DNA from: an uncultured Pelagibacteraceae bacterium
Lineage (GTDB): Bacteria > Pseudomonadota > Alphaproteobacteria > Pelagibacterales > Pelagibacteraceae
Direction: 5' to 3'
DNA: 64,000 nucleotides
Assembly: GCA_902528575.1 (NCBI GenBank)
Contig: CABZSV010000002.1
Coordinates: 1-64,000, forward strand
Under the pieces are notes generated by a model, which was not told the DNA's origin, did no database searches, and saw nothing but the letters and a program-made list of their open reading frames with translations. The position numbers were made by a program, and so were the translations under genes. Positions 16,939 through 26,575 of this stretch are shown here, piece by piece. Each line of letters begins with the position of its first letter. The stretch's first letter is position 1.

Positions 16939-18621
16939 ATGACCGAAGTAAAATCTGACATTCAAATAGCTCGAGAAGCTAAGATGCAACCAATAAAAGA
17001 TATTCTTTCTAAGGTTGGAGTACCAGATGAAAATTTTGCTTTTAGTCCAATGGGTAGACACATAGCCAAAATAAATTTGGAATATTTAAATACTCTTAAA
17101 GAAGAGAATGGCAAATTAATTTTAGTTACTGCAATTACTCCTACTCCAGCTGGTGAGGGTAAAACTACAACTTCTGTTGGTTTAAACGACAGTTTAAATA
17201 AAATTGGAAAAAAATCTATTGTTTGTCTAAGAGAACCAAGTCTTGGTCCATCATTTGGAATGAAGGGTGGAGCCGCTGGTGGTGGTTATGCCCAAGTAGT
17301 ACCAATGGAACAAATCAATCTTCATTTTACAGGTGACTTTCATGCTATTACATCTGCTCATAATTTATTATCTGCATTAATTGATAATCATATCTATTGG
17401 GGCAACAAACTTAACATTGATGTTAGACGAGTCGTTTGGAGAAGGGTAATAGATATGAATGATAGATCGTTAAGATCTATTATTGTTGATCTAGGAGGAG
17501 TAGCTAATGGTTACCCAAGGCAAGATAGTTTCGATATTACAGTTGCATCTGAGCTTATGGCTATTTTTTGTTTAGCAACAGACTTAAAAGATTTAGAAAA
17601 CAGAATAGGAAATATTACAATTGGTTATACTAGAGATAAGCAAGCAATTTATGCAAAAGATTTAAATGCACAAGGTCCCATGACTGTTTTGCTTAAGGAA
17701 GCAATAAGACCTAATGTAACTCAAACTCTAGAAAACAATCCTGCAATAATTCATGGTGGCCCTTTTGCAAATATTGCTCATGGATGTAATTCAGTTATTG
17801 CAACTAAAGCTGGACTTAAATTAGCTGACTACGTTGTAACAGAGGCAGGATTCGGAGCTGATTTGGGAGCTGAAAAATTTCTGGATATTAAGTGTAGAAA
17901 ATCTGGTCTAAAACCAGATTGTGTTGTCATTGTTGCAACTATAAGAGCACTGAAAATGCATGGTGGAGTTGCTAAAGAAGATTTAAAAAAAGAAAATGTA
18001 TCAGCACTTAAAGAAGGAATGGTAAATTTACGTAGACATATAAATAACATAAGAAAATTTGGATTACCTGTTACTGTTGCAGTTAATCATTTTATTACTG
18101 ATACTGAAGATGAAATGAAAAACTTGTTAGATTTTTGTGAAACGCAAGGAGTAAAAGCCTCTAAATGTACTCATTGGTCAAATGGAAGTGAAGGAACTAT
18201 TGAACTGGCTAAAAATGTTGCAGAAATTTGTGAAGATAAAAAAGATACATTTAAATTTTTATATGAGGATGATCTTCCGTTATTCAAAAAAATAGAAAAA
18301 ATTGCACAAGAAATTTATAGCGCATCTGAAGTGGTAGCTGATACAAAAGTTAGACAACAATTAAAAGATTTTGAGGAAAAGGGTTATGGTAAGTTACCTG
18401 TTTGTATTGCAAAAACTCAATACAGTTTTTCAACAGATCCAAATTTAAAAGGTGCACCTACAGGTCATGTTTTACCTGTAAGAGAGGTAAGACTTTCTTC
18501 TGGTGCAGAATTTATAGTTGTTGTGTGTGGAGAAATTATGACAATGCCAGGACTTCCAAGAGTTCCTGCGGCCGACTCAATAAAATTAAATGACAAGGGT
18601 GAAATAGAAGGTTTATTCTAA
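16939..18621 (+). CDS. fhs: Formate-tetrahydrofolate ligase
   Basis: Fhs joins formate to tetrahydrofolate at the cost of ATP, or runs backwards to make ATP from 10-formyl-THF. The 560-residue length fits. The P-loop [12 protein letters not shown] is at about residues 67-78. [25 protein letters not shown] substrate residues (quoted in part: [15 protein letters not shown]), HFTGDFHAI and the C-terminal [11 protein letters not shown] are typical. It is divergent from the four-subunit oxidase that generates methylene-THF. Together they link demethylation to formate and energy. The 3' end overlaps the convergent amidotransferase gene by nine bases. Confidence 0.97.
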   Translation: MTEVKSDIQIAREAKMQPIKDILSKVGVPDENFAFSPMGRHIAKINLEYLNTLKEENGKLILVTAITPTPAGEGKTTTSVGLNDSLNKIGKKSIVCLREPSLGPSFGMKGGAAGGGYAQVVPMEQINLHFTGDFHAITSAHNLLSALIDNHIYWGNKLNIDVRRVVWRRVIDMNDRSLRSIIVDLGGVANGYPRQDSFDITVASELMAIFCLATDLKDLENRIGNITIGYTRDKQAIYAKDLNAQGPMTVLLKEAIRPNVTQTLENNPAIIHGGPFANIAHGCNSVIATKAGLKLADYVVTEAGFGADLGAEKFLDIKCRKSGLKPDCVVIVATIRALKMHGGVAKEDLKKENVSALKEGMVNLRRHINNIRKFGLPVTVAVNHFITDTEDEMKNLLDFCETQGVKASKCTHWSNGSEGTIELAKNVAEICEDKKDTFKFLYEDDLPLFKKIEKIAQEIYSASEVVADTKVRQQLKDFEEKGYGKLPVCIAKTQYSFSTDPNLKGAPTGHVLPVREVRLSSGAEFIVVVCGEIMTMPGLPRVPAADSIKLNDKGEIEGLF

Positions 18622-19401
18622 ATTTAAGTAGTTTAACCAATTCTCTAATTCTCTCATTCTAGAAACTTTATCTAATTTATTATTCTCAGTTTCTATATGT
18701 TTAATGTGATTATCTATCTCATTCTCATCTTTAAATGCACCTTTTTCTAAAAGTCTTTTTTTTCTAAAAATAATCAAATTGATCATTTTATTATAAGTAA
18801 TCTCAGGGTGGTATTGAAGGCCCCATATATTACAATTACCAACATTAAAATTTATTCCTTGAACATTATTTATTGAGTTTGAGGCTAATAAAATTGAATT
18901 TTCTGGCATTGTAACTACTTCATCAAAATTAAATGCTGGTGTATTAAATTTTTTATTTTTATTTTTATAAAGTGGATGGTTTAAACCATTCTCATTAATT
19001 TCTATATTTGAAGCAATCCCTCTATGAGATCCTTTTATTGCTTTTTTTACCTCACCTCCTGCTGCAGTCACAGCTACTTGCATACCCCAACATATTGCTA
19101 GAATTTTTTTAATTTTTTTCTGACACTCTTTCATAAATTCAATTTGTCTTTTTATTTCTGGAGTATTGTTATAAATATTTAAGCTACTTCCGCCCCAAAT
19201 AAGGCCATCATAGCTCTCAAGTGAATCTATATTTTTGTCAATATTTTCATCTGAGGAAGGATTAACCACGTGAGTTTCTAATTTATCTGTGAAATAAGCT
19301 AAACTATCTTTAAGGCTTTCTGTATGTGTTTGAATTCCCGCCTCAGAAAAACTTTGATTTTCTTCTCGTAAGTTTCCTTCTACTATCAATATTTTTTTCA
19401 T
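18613..19401 (-). CDS. Class I glutamine amidotransferase-like protein
   Basis: The 262-residue protein has the class I glutamine amidotransferase triad: Cys104 in [10 protein letters not shown], and His198 with Glu200 in LQYHPE. It stands alone, with no synthase domain attached. Such free-standing proteins hydrolyse gamma-glutamyl amides or supply ammonia to an unknown partner. A lysine/glutamate-rich helical tail follows residue 210. It overlaps the iron alcohol dehydrogenase stop by one base (TAATG), so the pair is translated together. In a locus full of gamma-glutamyl-methylamide chemistry, hydrolysis of a gamma-glutamyl adduct is an attractive idea but only inference. Confidence 0.85.
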   Translation of the reverse strand: MKKILIVEGNLREENQSFSEAGIQTHTESLKDSLAYFTDKLETHVVNPSSDENIDKNIDSLESYDGLIWGGSSLNIYNNTPEIKRQIEFMKECQKKIKKILAICWGMQVAVTAAGGEVKKAIKGSHRGIASNIEINENGLNHPLYKNKNKKFNTPAFNFDEVVTMPENSILLASNSINNVQGINFNVGNCNIWGLQYHPEITYNKMINLIIFRKKRLLEKGAFKDENEIDNHIKHIETENNKLDKVSRMRELENWLNYLNLE

Positions 19402-20558
19402 TAAAATAATTCTCCAGAAATACTTTTTATATACATTTCTTTTAGATCATTTTGACTTAATTTTTTAGGATTTCCTCCTGTAGATGGATCTTCAAATGCC
19501 ATTAAGGAAAGTTCATCTAGATCAATATTATTACAATCCATTACATCCGACAATTTATGCGGAATATTTAAATTATTTCTTAAGTCTAAAATCCAATTTA
19601 AAAAACTATCAAAATTTTTATTTAAATTAAGATAATCACAAATCGATATTATTTTATTTTCAATTGAGTGTTTATTAAATGTCAAAACATAAGGCATAAA
19701 TATTGCATTTGATAGGCCATGGTGAACATTGAATTTACCATTTACAGGGTGGCTCAATGAGTGAATTGCCCCCAGTCCCTTCTGAAATGCAGTCGAGCCC
19801 ATTGAAGCAGCAGAAAGTAAATCCATTCTAGCCTTAACATCTTTTCCATTTGTGAATGCTTTAATTAATGAATTTTTAATTAGTTTCATTCCTTCTATTG
19901 CCATACCATCAGCCATTGGATGATATCCTGGTGCACAAAACGCTTCTAAATTATGTGCAAGTGCATCCATTCCGGTCGCTGCTGTTAATCTTGGAGATAA
20001 ATCTAATGTAAGTAAAGGATCTAAAATCACAATCGAAGGTAACATTTTTGGGTGAAAAATAATTTTTTTTGCGCCTGTTTCTTTATTTATTATTGCAGAT
20101 GCTCTACCAGTTTCGGATCCTGTTCCTGCAGTGGTTGGAACTGCAATGATTTTTGAAATTTTAGAACTATCAGCTCTTGTCCAGTAATCACTAATATCTT
20201 CAAAATCCCATAACGGTCGAGATTGATTAGACATAAATGCTATAGCTTTTCCAACATCTAAACCACTTCCGCCTCCTAAAGCTATTACACCATCACAATT
20301 CGAGGTATTATAAACTTTAACGCCTTCTTCCACATTTTCTCCAATTGGATTTCCCGTAAAGTTAGAAAAAGTAGCTAAATTTTGAAAACTTTTTTTTAAT
20401 CTTAAAATTATATTTTTTATTAAATCTAAGTTAATTAAATCTTTGTCTGTTACAAATAATGGATTTGAAATATTTAACTCTTTGCAGGCTAAGGATAAAT
20501 CTTCAATTCTATTTTCTCCTATCCACATAGTGGTTGGATAATTCCAATTGATACGCAT
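19401..20558 (-). CDS. Iron-containing alcohol dehydrogenase
   Basis: This 385-residue group III NAD(P)-dependent alcohol dehydrogenase has GGGSGLD at residues 95-101 for the cofactor. The iron ligands are Asp198 and His202 (GMDALAHNLEAF), His266 (IHSLSH) and His280 (HHGLSNA), at nearly the same spacing as in FucO-type enzymes. The family reduces aldehydes or oxidises alcohols. In SAR11 a homologue has been proposed to oxidise methanol and other short alcohols, feeding formaldehyde into the THF pathway; here that is an extrapolation. It is the first gene of a two-gene operon with the amidotransferase and is divergent from tmm across a 77-base gap. Confidence 0.92.
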   Translation of the reverse strand: MRINWNYPTTMWIGENRIEDLSLACKELNISNPLFVTDKDLINLDLIKNIILRLKKSFQNLATFSNFTGNPIGENVEEGVKVYNTSNCDGVIALGGGSGLDVGKAIAFMSNQSRPLWDFEDISDYWTRADSSKISKIIAVPTTAGTGSETGRASAIINKETGAKKIIFHPKMLPSIVILDPLLTLDLSPRLTAATGMDALAHNLEAFCAPGYHPMADGMAIEGMKLIKNSLIKAFTNGKDVKARMDLLSAASMGSTAFQKGLGAIHSLSHPVNGKFNVHHGLSNAIFMPYVLTFNKHSIENKIISICDYLNLNKNFDSFLNWILDLRNNLNIPHKLSDVMDCNNIDLDELSLMAFEDPSTGGNPKKLSQNDLKEMYIKSISGELF

Positions 20559-20635
20559 AACAAAATATAATTTTATTTTTTTAAAAATTGTTAGTAAGAT
20601 ATATTTATAAATTTATTAATGATAGGAAAAATTCT

Positions 20636-21967
20636 ATGTCAAAAGTAGCAATCATAGGCGCTGGTCCATGTGGACTTTCAATTTTAAGAGCATTTGAGCA
20701 TTTAGAAAATAAAGGAGAAAAAATTCCAGAAATAGTTTGTTTTGAAAAACAAGAAAGTTGGGGTGGTTTATGGAACTACAACTGGAGAACTGGTTCAGAT
20801 CAATACGGAGATCCTGTGCCTAACAGTATGTACAGATACTTATGGTCTAATGGACCTAAAGAATGTTTAGAATTTGCTGATTATTCTTTTGATGAACATT
20901 TTGGAAAACCAATTCCCTCTTTCCCTCCGAGAGAGGTGCTGCAAGATTATATTTTAGGAAGAGTGAGCAAAGGAAATATAAAAAGTAAAATTAAATTTAA
21001 TACAAGAGTTACAAATACTGTTTATAAAAATGATAAGTTTGAAATTAGCTACCAGGACAAAGTAAATAATAAAATTTTAAATGAAACGTTTGATTATGTA
21101 GTAGTCTCGACAGGTCATTTTTCCGTACCTTTTATTCCTGAGTATGAAGGAATGAATTCTTTTCCAGGAAGAATAATGCACTCACATGATTTTAGAGATG
21201 CTGAGGAATTTAGAGGAAAAGATGTAATTGTTTTAGGGAGCAGTTATTCTGCAGAAGATGTGGCTCTACAATGTAATAAGTATGGTGCTAAAAGTGTAAC
21301 AATCGGTTACAGGCATAACCCAATGGGTTTCAAATGGCCAAAAGGTATGAAAGAAGTTCATTACTTAGACAGGTTAGAAGGGAAAAAAGCCATATTTAAA
21401 GATGGAACTGAACAAAATGCTGACGTAGTTATTTTGTGTACAGGATATTTGCATCATTTCCCATTTTTAGATGAAAGCTTAAAATTAAAAACACATAACA
21501 GATTATATCCACCAAAACTTTACAAAGGAGTTGTGTGGCAAGATAATCATAAACTTTTATATTTAGGTATGCAGGATCAGTTTCACACATTTAATATGTT
21601 TGATTGTCAAGGATGGTATGCAAGAGATGTGATAATGGGGAAAATCAAAATGCCTAGTAATGATGAAATAGATAAAGACATTAATAAGTGGGTTTCAATG
21701 GAAGAAAAATTAGAAAATCCTGATCAAATGATTGATTTTCAAACGGAGTATACCAAAGAACTTCATGATATGTCCGATTATCCTAAAATTGATTTTGAAT
21801 TAATTAGGAAACATTTCAAAGAATGGGAACATCATAAAGTAGAGGATATTCTAACTTATAGAAATAAATCATTTTCATCTCCTGTGACTGGATCAGTTGC
21901 ACCAATTCATCACACACCTTGGGAAAAAGCGATGGATGACTCTATGAAAACTTTTTTAAATAAATAG
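20636..21967 (+). CDS. tmm: Trimethylamine monooxygenase Tmm
   Basis: Tmm is a flavin-containing monooxygenase that converts trimethylamine to trimethylamine N-oxide with NADPH and O2. From ATG at 20636, preceded by AGGAAAA, the product is 443 residues, the usual length; a TTG at 20588 is a poorer start. FAD is bound by GAGPCG at residues 8-13. The FMO fingerprint appears as FPGRIMHSHDF at 176-186, and the NADPH loop as GSSYSAED at 201-208. The stretches RYLWSNGPKECLEFADY and QDQFHTFNMFDCQ-WYARDV are close to characterised bacterial Tmm. It stands 5 kb from the TMAO transporter and 8 kb from tdm, which act on its product. Confidence 0.94.
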   Translation: MSKVAIIGAGPCGLSILRAFEHLENKGEKIPEIVCFEKQESWGGLWNYNWRTGSDQYGDPVPNSMYRYLWSNGPKECLEFADYSFDEHFGKPIPSFPPREVLQDYILGRVSKGNIKSKIKFNTRVTNTVYKNDKFEISYQDKVNNKILNETFDYVVVSTGHFSVPFIPEYEGMNSFPGRIMHSHDFRDAEEFRGKDVIVLGSSYSAEDVALQCNKYGAKSVTIGYRHNPMGFKWPKGMKEVHYLDRLEGKKAIFKDGTEQNADVVILCTGYLHHFPFLDESLKLKTHNRLYPPKLYKGVVWQDNHKLLYLGMQDQFHTFNMFDCQGWYARDVIMGKIKMPSNDEIDKDINKWVSMEEKLENPDQMIDFQTEYTKELHDMSDYPKIDFELIRKHFKEWEHHKVEDILTYRNKSFSSPVTGSVAPIHHTPWEKAMDDSMKTFLNK

Positions 21968-21971
21968 AAAA

Positions 21972-22928
21972 TTAATATTTAATTTTTAATTTTTTGTTTT
22001 TAACAATTGCCTCTAATAAAGAAATCATTAACGGAACTTTTCGTTTATTAATTTTTTTAAATACAAAAGGAGCAATTTCTATTGCTAAATCAGCACCTTC
22101 TACCGTATCATTTTTCATAAACGTTTTCTTTGCCTGGGTAAAAGTATAGCCTTTTCCAAGATATTCTCCCATTTTACTATTTCTTCCTCCCATTGCACTC
22201 ACGTATAAATCTCCTAAACCCGCAAGACCATAAACAGTTTCTTTTTTTCCTTTAAAATAATTTGCAAGATATTTCATTTCATCAATTGATTTTCGGAATA
22301 AAGCCGATGATGTATTATGCCATTGTCCAGCTCCAATGATCATTGAATAAATATTTTTTAAAGCAGATAAAAATTCGACTCCATTAACATCTCTACTAAA
22401 TTCAGTTTGATAATAATTTGTTGAAATTAATTTTCCAATTTTTTTTGCAGTATTAATATTTTTGTTCGCAACAATAGTGAAACTTTTAACTTTTTTAGCT
22501 AATTCTTTTGCTAAACACGGGCCTTTCAAAACTGAAATATTTAAATTTTTATTATATTTTTTTAATAGGCTAGACATTGAAATTAAATTCCTACCATCTA
22601 ATTTAAGACCTTTTGTTAATACTAAAATAGGCGATTTATTTTTTATTTTTGAAAGATTTTTTCCGATTAAGTCTATTCCAATAGAACTCACAGCAATTAC
22701 AATTAAGTCCCATTTCTGATTTAAGATGTCGCTTGAAAATTTATTTATTTTTAATTTTTGTGGTAAATTTATATTTAATGATGGGTGAATTTTTTTTTTT
22801 AAGTTTAATTTTTGTAATAATTTAAAATTATATGGCTCTGTTAATGTAACCGAGTGACCATTATCTAACAATGGTATCGAGAAAGCAGCTCCCATAGCTC
22901 CAGCACCAACAATTAATATTTTTTTCAT
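21972..22928 (-). CDS. gpsA: NAD(P)H-dependent glycerol-3-phosphate dehydrogenase
   Basis: The 318-residue protein has the N-terminal Rossmann loop GAGAMG (residues 8-13), VLKGPCLAKELAK, the catalytic LSALKNIYSMIIGAG (lysine) and GLAGLGDLYVSAMGGRNSKMGE, all typical of GpsA. The enzyme interconverts dihydroxyacetone phosphate and sn-glycerol 3-phosphate, usually for phospholipid synthesis. It follows glpK after seven bases, so glycerol could be phosphorylated and then oxidised by these two enzymes alone. Its 3' end faces tmm with only four bases between stops. It is the last gene of the long minus-strand unit that starts at the TMAO-binding protein. Confidence 0.9.
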   Translation of the reverse strand: MKKILIVGAGAMGAAFSIPLLDNGHSVTLTEPYNFKLLQKLNLKKKIHPSLNINLPQKLKINKFSSDILNQKWDLIVIAVSSIGIDLIGKNLSKIKNKSPILVLTKGLKLDGRNLISMSSLLKKYNKNLNISVLKGPCLAKELAKKVKSFTIVANKNINTAKKIGKLISTNYYQTEFSRDVNGVEFLSALKNIYSMIIGAGQWHNTSSALFRKSIDEMKYLANYFKGKKETVYGLAGLGDLYVSAMGGRNSKMGEYLGKGYTFTQAKKTFMKNDTVEGADLAIEIAPFVFKKINKRKVPLMISLLEAIVKNKKLKIKY

Positions 22929-22935
22929 TTTATCT

Positions 22936-24414
22936 TTATGCTAAGGTTTTTTTAATTGCTTGCTTCCAACCATGCAATATATGATTTCTTAGTTTTTTAT
23001 TAATTTTCGGCTTAAAAGCTGTATCTTTTTTCCATGTATTTTTAATTTGATTTAATGATTTGAATTCTCCTACTTGATAACCTGCAAACAAAGCTGCTCC
23101 TAAAGCAGTGGTTTCTAAGACTTTAGATCGAATTACTTTTAAATTAATTACATCTGCCAAAAATTGTGAGAACCAATTATTAGCTACCATACCCCCATCA
23201 ATTTTAACTATTCTAGGCTTTAAACCATCTTTATTCATTGAATAAAATAAGTCATAACTTTGATAAGCAACTGACTCCACAGTTGCTCTCACCAAAGTTT
23301 TCCAATCACTATCTCTTGTAAGTCCTGTGATTAAACCTCTTGCATCAGGTCTCCAATAAGGTGCACCTATTCCACTAAAAGCTGGGACAACATAAACTTC
23401 ATTATTGCTTTTTGTTGATTTAGCTATTTTTTCAGTTTCATACGCATTGTTTATTAATTTAATTTTATCCCTTAACCATTGTACGCCTGCTCCTGCTATG
23501 AAAATAGATCCTTCAAGAGCATACGTAGTCTTATTATTCAATCGGTAACAAATTGTAGTTAATAACTTATTTTTTGAATTTATTTTTTTTGATCCAGTGT
23601 TCATTATTACAAAAGCACCAGTACCATAAGTACTTTTTATAGATCCTTTTTCAAAACAAGCTTGTCCTACAGCTGCTGCTTGTTGATCTCCTAAAACAGC
23701 AGAAATGGGTATTTCTTTTCCTGTAACTCTCTTATCTGTTTTTCCAAAATTATCTGCAGAATTTTTTACCTCAGGCAAAATACTACTTGGAATATTTAAT
23801 TTCTGTAAAATTTCATTATCCCATTTATTGTTATTGATATTAAACAACATGGTTCTACTTGCATTGGTAGCTTCGGTTAAATGCTGTTTACCTTTGGTTA
23901 ATTTCCAAATCAAGAAGGCATCCACCGTACCAAACAATAAATTATTAGTTTTAAGTAATTTTTTTGAAACTTTAACATTATCTAAAATCCATTTTATTTT
24001 AGTGGCAGAAAAATAAGGATCTATAAATAACCCTGTTTTTTTTCTAAAAGTATTTTCATAATTTTTATTCTTTAGAGATTTACAATACTCCTGGGTTCTT
24101 CTATCTTGCCAAACGATTGCATTATAAATAGGTTTTCCAGTTTTTTTATTCCACAAAATTGTAGTTTCCCTTTGATTTGTAATTCCAATAGTAAGTATAT
24201 TACCTTTTAAACTTTTAGCTTTTTTAATTACTTGCTTTAATGCTTTAAGTGTTGTCGACCAAATTTCATTTGGATTATGTTCTACCCATCCATTTCTAGG
24301 AAAGTATTGTTTAAATTCATATTGAGAAATAAATTTAATGTTCCCTTTAGTGTCAAACAAAACAACTCTTGACGAGGTTGTTCCTTGATCAATGGAGACA
24401 ATAAATTTTTTCAA
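22936..24414 (-). CDS. glpK: Glycerol kinase
   Basis: GlpK phosphorylates glycerol with ATP. The 492-residue FGGY-family protein starts KKFIVSIDQGTTSSRVVLFD (phosphate 1 loop) and contains TIGITNQRETTILW, AVLGDQQAAAVGQ, STYGTGAFVIMNTG and IGAPYWRPDARG, all diagnostic. The start appears to be TTG at 24414, only four bases after the TMAO permease stop; no ATG is available nearby, which suggests coupled or dampened translation. No glycerol facilitator gene is visible. Its position directly behind an osmolyte transporter is unusual. Confidence 0.95.
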   Translation of the reverse strand: MKKFIVSIDQGTTSSRVVLFDTKGNIKFISQYEFKQYFPRNGWVEHNPNEIWSTTLKALKQVIKKAKSLKGNILTIGITNQRETTILWNKKTGKPIYNAIVWQDRRTQEYCKSLKNKNYENTFRKKTGLFIDPYFSATKIKWILDNVKVSKKLLKTNNLLFGTVDAFLIWKLTKGKQHLTEATNASRTMLFNINNNKWDNEILQKLNIPSSILPEVKNSADNFGKTDKRVTGKEIPISAVLGDQQAAAVGQACFEKGSIKSTYGTGAFVIMNTGSKKINSKNKLLTTICYRLNNKTTYALEGSIFIAGAGVQWLRDKIKLINNAYETEKIAKSTKSNNEVYVVPAFSGIGAPYWRPDARGLITGLTRDSDWKTLVRATVESVAYQSYDLFYSMNKDGLKPRIVKIDGGMVANNWFSQFLADVINLKVIRSKVLETTALGAALFAGYQVGEFKSLNQIKNTWKKDTAFKPKINKKLRNHILHGWKQAIKKTLA

Positions 24415-24418
24415 AATA

Positions 24419-26572
24419 CTAATCTATGCCAAGATGTTTTTTTCTTTTTCCAACCCAAGTTCTAATCAAATTATCAAAAATCAATCCTATAAACGCAACA
24501 CAGATACCGAGAGTTAAACCAATTCCTGCTCCATTTTTATCTGAAAGTGCTTTTAAAATGTATTGACCAAGATCTTCTGTTCCAATGAAAGCTCCAATTA
24601 TCACCATAAATAAAGCAAAAACTATTGTTTGATTTAAACCAAGCATCATATGTGGAAATGCTAATGGAAACTCAATTTTTGTTAATCTTTGAAATTTATT
24701 TACACCAGACATTGTTGCAGCTTCATGTAAGCCAATAGGAACACTTCTAAGTCCTTCTATTGTATATCTAGTTGCAGGAATTGTTGCATAGACAATTACA
24801 GCAATTAAAACAGATGTATCTGTTATTCCAAAAAGCATCATTACAGGAATTAAATATACAAATGATGGGAATGTTTGAAATATATCGCAAACTCCTAGCA
24901 TAAATGCTGCAGATTTTTTGTTTTGAAAACATAATGTTCCAACTGTAAATCCTATTAAACAAGAAATAACTACACCAAAAGTTGCCATATATAACGTTAC
25001 TAGTGCTCTATCCCACCATGGACTTAATGCTATAAACAAAGTCAAAGCAGCAACAACTAATGCTGATCGAACTCCTCCAATTAAATATCCTGCACCAACT
25101 GCTAGTACCAATGTAGCTATTGCAGGCATTCTTAAATATAAAGCTCTCATCGGCTGAAGCACATCTTGAATTAACCATGTATTGAATGCTTTAATATACA
25201 CGAAGAAAGTATCAAAAATCCAATCAACTCCTTTATTCCAAAAATCTGCTGTTGATATTCCTTTATTATGGGGAATTTCAAACAAGTAATTAAAACTACC
25301 TTTGAAAATAAAAGTCCCAACGTATGCAAGAATTATTCCAATTACGAATGAAGCTGCAAAAAATATTGCGTTTTTATTTCTTTGGAAAAATGTCAGATTA
25401 CCAAAATAATCTGTTTGTTTATTTGCCCATGCCAAAGACATTTTATCAAGTAAAATTGCAATTAAACTAATACATAAACCAGCCTCAAGTGCCAGCCCTA
25501 TATTGAGCTGATTAAGTGCTAACAACAAATTAAATCCTAATCCTTTCGCGCCAATGAACGCAGATATAACTGCCATTGAAAAACAAACCATAATAACTTG
25601 GTTAACTCCAATTAAAATATCTCTTCTTGCTGTTGGAATTAGTACCTTGAACATTAATTGCCAATTAGTGCAGCCACTCATTCTTCCAGCTTCAATAACT
25701 TCTGGTGGTATAGCTCTTAAACCTAATATTGTTAATAATATCATTGGTGGAACCGCAACAACCATAGTAATAATTACAGCAGCGTGATCACCTACTCCAA
25801 ATAAAACAAGTGCAGGAACTAATACAGCGTATTGTGGCATAGTCTGCATTACTAGAAGAATTGGGTACAATGCTTTTTCAACACGTTTACTTTTGTAAGC
25901 TGCAATACCTAGGCCTAAACCAAAAATAAATGAAAGTGGAGCTGCAACAAGTATAAAAGAAAGAGTTTGCATTGATGGTTTCCATTGACCAAATATAGAA
26001 ATATAGATCATTGTTAAACCTGCAAACAAAGCCAATCCTTTTCCACTTAATTTATAAGATAGTAGAGCTGCTCCAGCTGCAACAATGGTCCAAGGTAAAC
26101 CTGGCAACTCCAACCATGGATAAGCATCAATAAAATCCCAACTTGTAAATGCAACAATAGTTTCTAAACCTCCAAGTAAAATTTCCCTAATTAATTCAAT
26201 TAAAAAAGTCATAAATGAAGTTAAATTTCTACTTATCTCTAATAATAATGGTCGAGTTTTAAATTCTTGAGTATCTTCGTTCCAAAACTCCATTGGCATC
26301 CACTCATTCATTAAGAAAAATAAAGAGTCGTTTATCCAAATAGGCAGCCATCCTAGAAGTGGAGGCAATCTCCAAAATACATCAAAGGCATAATACCTAA
26401 CCTCTTTACCTAGAAAAAAGTAAACACTTTGGTTTGGATCTTTAACAAATTCAGCCTGGCCTCTTATAAATTTATAAGTTTCAGGAACATCAATTGCAAA
26501 ACATAAAGCAAAAAATACAATTAATAAAAATAACCATTGAAATAATTTTGGATATTTTTTTAAATACTCCAT
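24419..26572 (-). CDS. tmoW: TMAO/glycine betaine-type ABC transporter permease, tandem-duplicated
   Basis: The 717-residue membrane protein contains two complete ProW-type permease modules in one chain. Each has a MetI-like core. The first ends in the EAA loop PPEVIEAGRMSGCTNWQLMFKVLIPTA-type stretch (about residues 290-315, quoted in part as EAGRMSGCTNWQ). The second ends in GLHEAATMSGVNKFQRLTKIEFP-type residues near 620-640 (quoted in part as EAATMSGVNKFQ). A long N-terminal extracytoplasmic stretch precedes the first module. With the ATPase four bases upstream and the binding protein further up, it makes a complete QAT-family importer. Adjacency to tdm and tmm favours TMAO over betaine as a substrate (inference). 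Confidence 0.88.
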   Translation of the reverse strand: MEYLKKYPKLFQWLFLLIVFFALCFAIDVPETYKFIRGQAEFVKDPNQSVYFFLGKEVRYYAFDVFWRLPPLLGWLPIWINDSLFFLMNEWMPMEFWNEDTQEFKTRPLLLEISRNLTSFMTFLIELIREILLGGLETIVAFTSWDFIDAYPWLELPGLPWTIVAAGAALLSYKLSGKGLALFAGLTMIYISIFGQWKPSMQTLSFILVAAPLSFIFGLGLGIAAYKSKRVEKALYPILLVMQTMPQYAVLVPALVLFGVGDHAAVIITMVVAVPPMILLTILGLRAIPPEVIEAGRMSGCTNWQLMFKVLIPTARRDILIGVNQVIMVCFSMAVISAFIGAKGLGFNLLLALNQLNIGLALEAGLCISLIAILLDKMSLAWANKQTDYFGNLTFFQRNKNAIFFAASFVIGIILAYVGTFIFKGSFNYLFEIPHNKGISTADFWNKGVDWIFDTFFVYIKAFNTWLIQDVLQPMRALYLRMPAIATLVLAVGAGYLIGGVRSALVVAALTLFIALSPWWDRALVTLYMATFGVVISCLIGFTVGTLCFQNKKSAAFMLGVCDIFQTFPSFVYLIPVMMLFGITDTSVLIAVIVYATIPATRYTIEGLRSVPIGLHEAATMSGVNKFQRLTKIEFPLAFPHMMLGLNQTIVFALFMVIIGAFIGTEDLGQYILKALSDKNGAGIGLTLGICVAFIGLIFDNLIRTWVGKRKKHLGID

Positions 26573-26575
26573 ATT

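Noticed and set aside
24768..24962. Cysteine/asparagine-rich frame inside the TMAO permease gene
   Set aside because: It is an alternative frame of a membrane-protein gene, with biased composition and no start signal.
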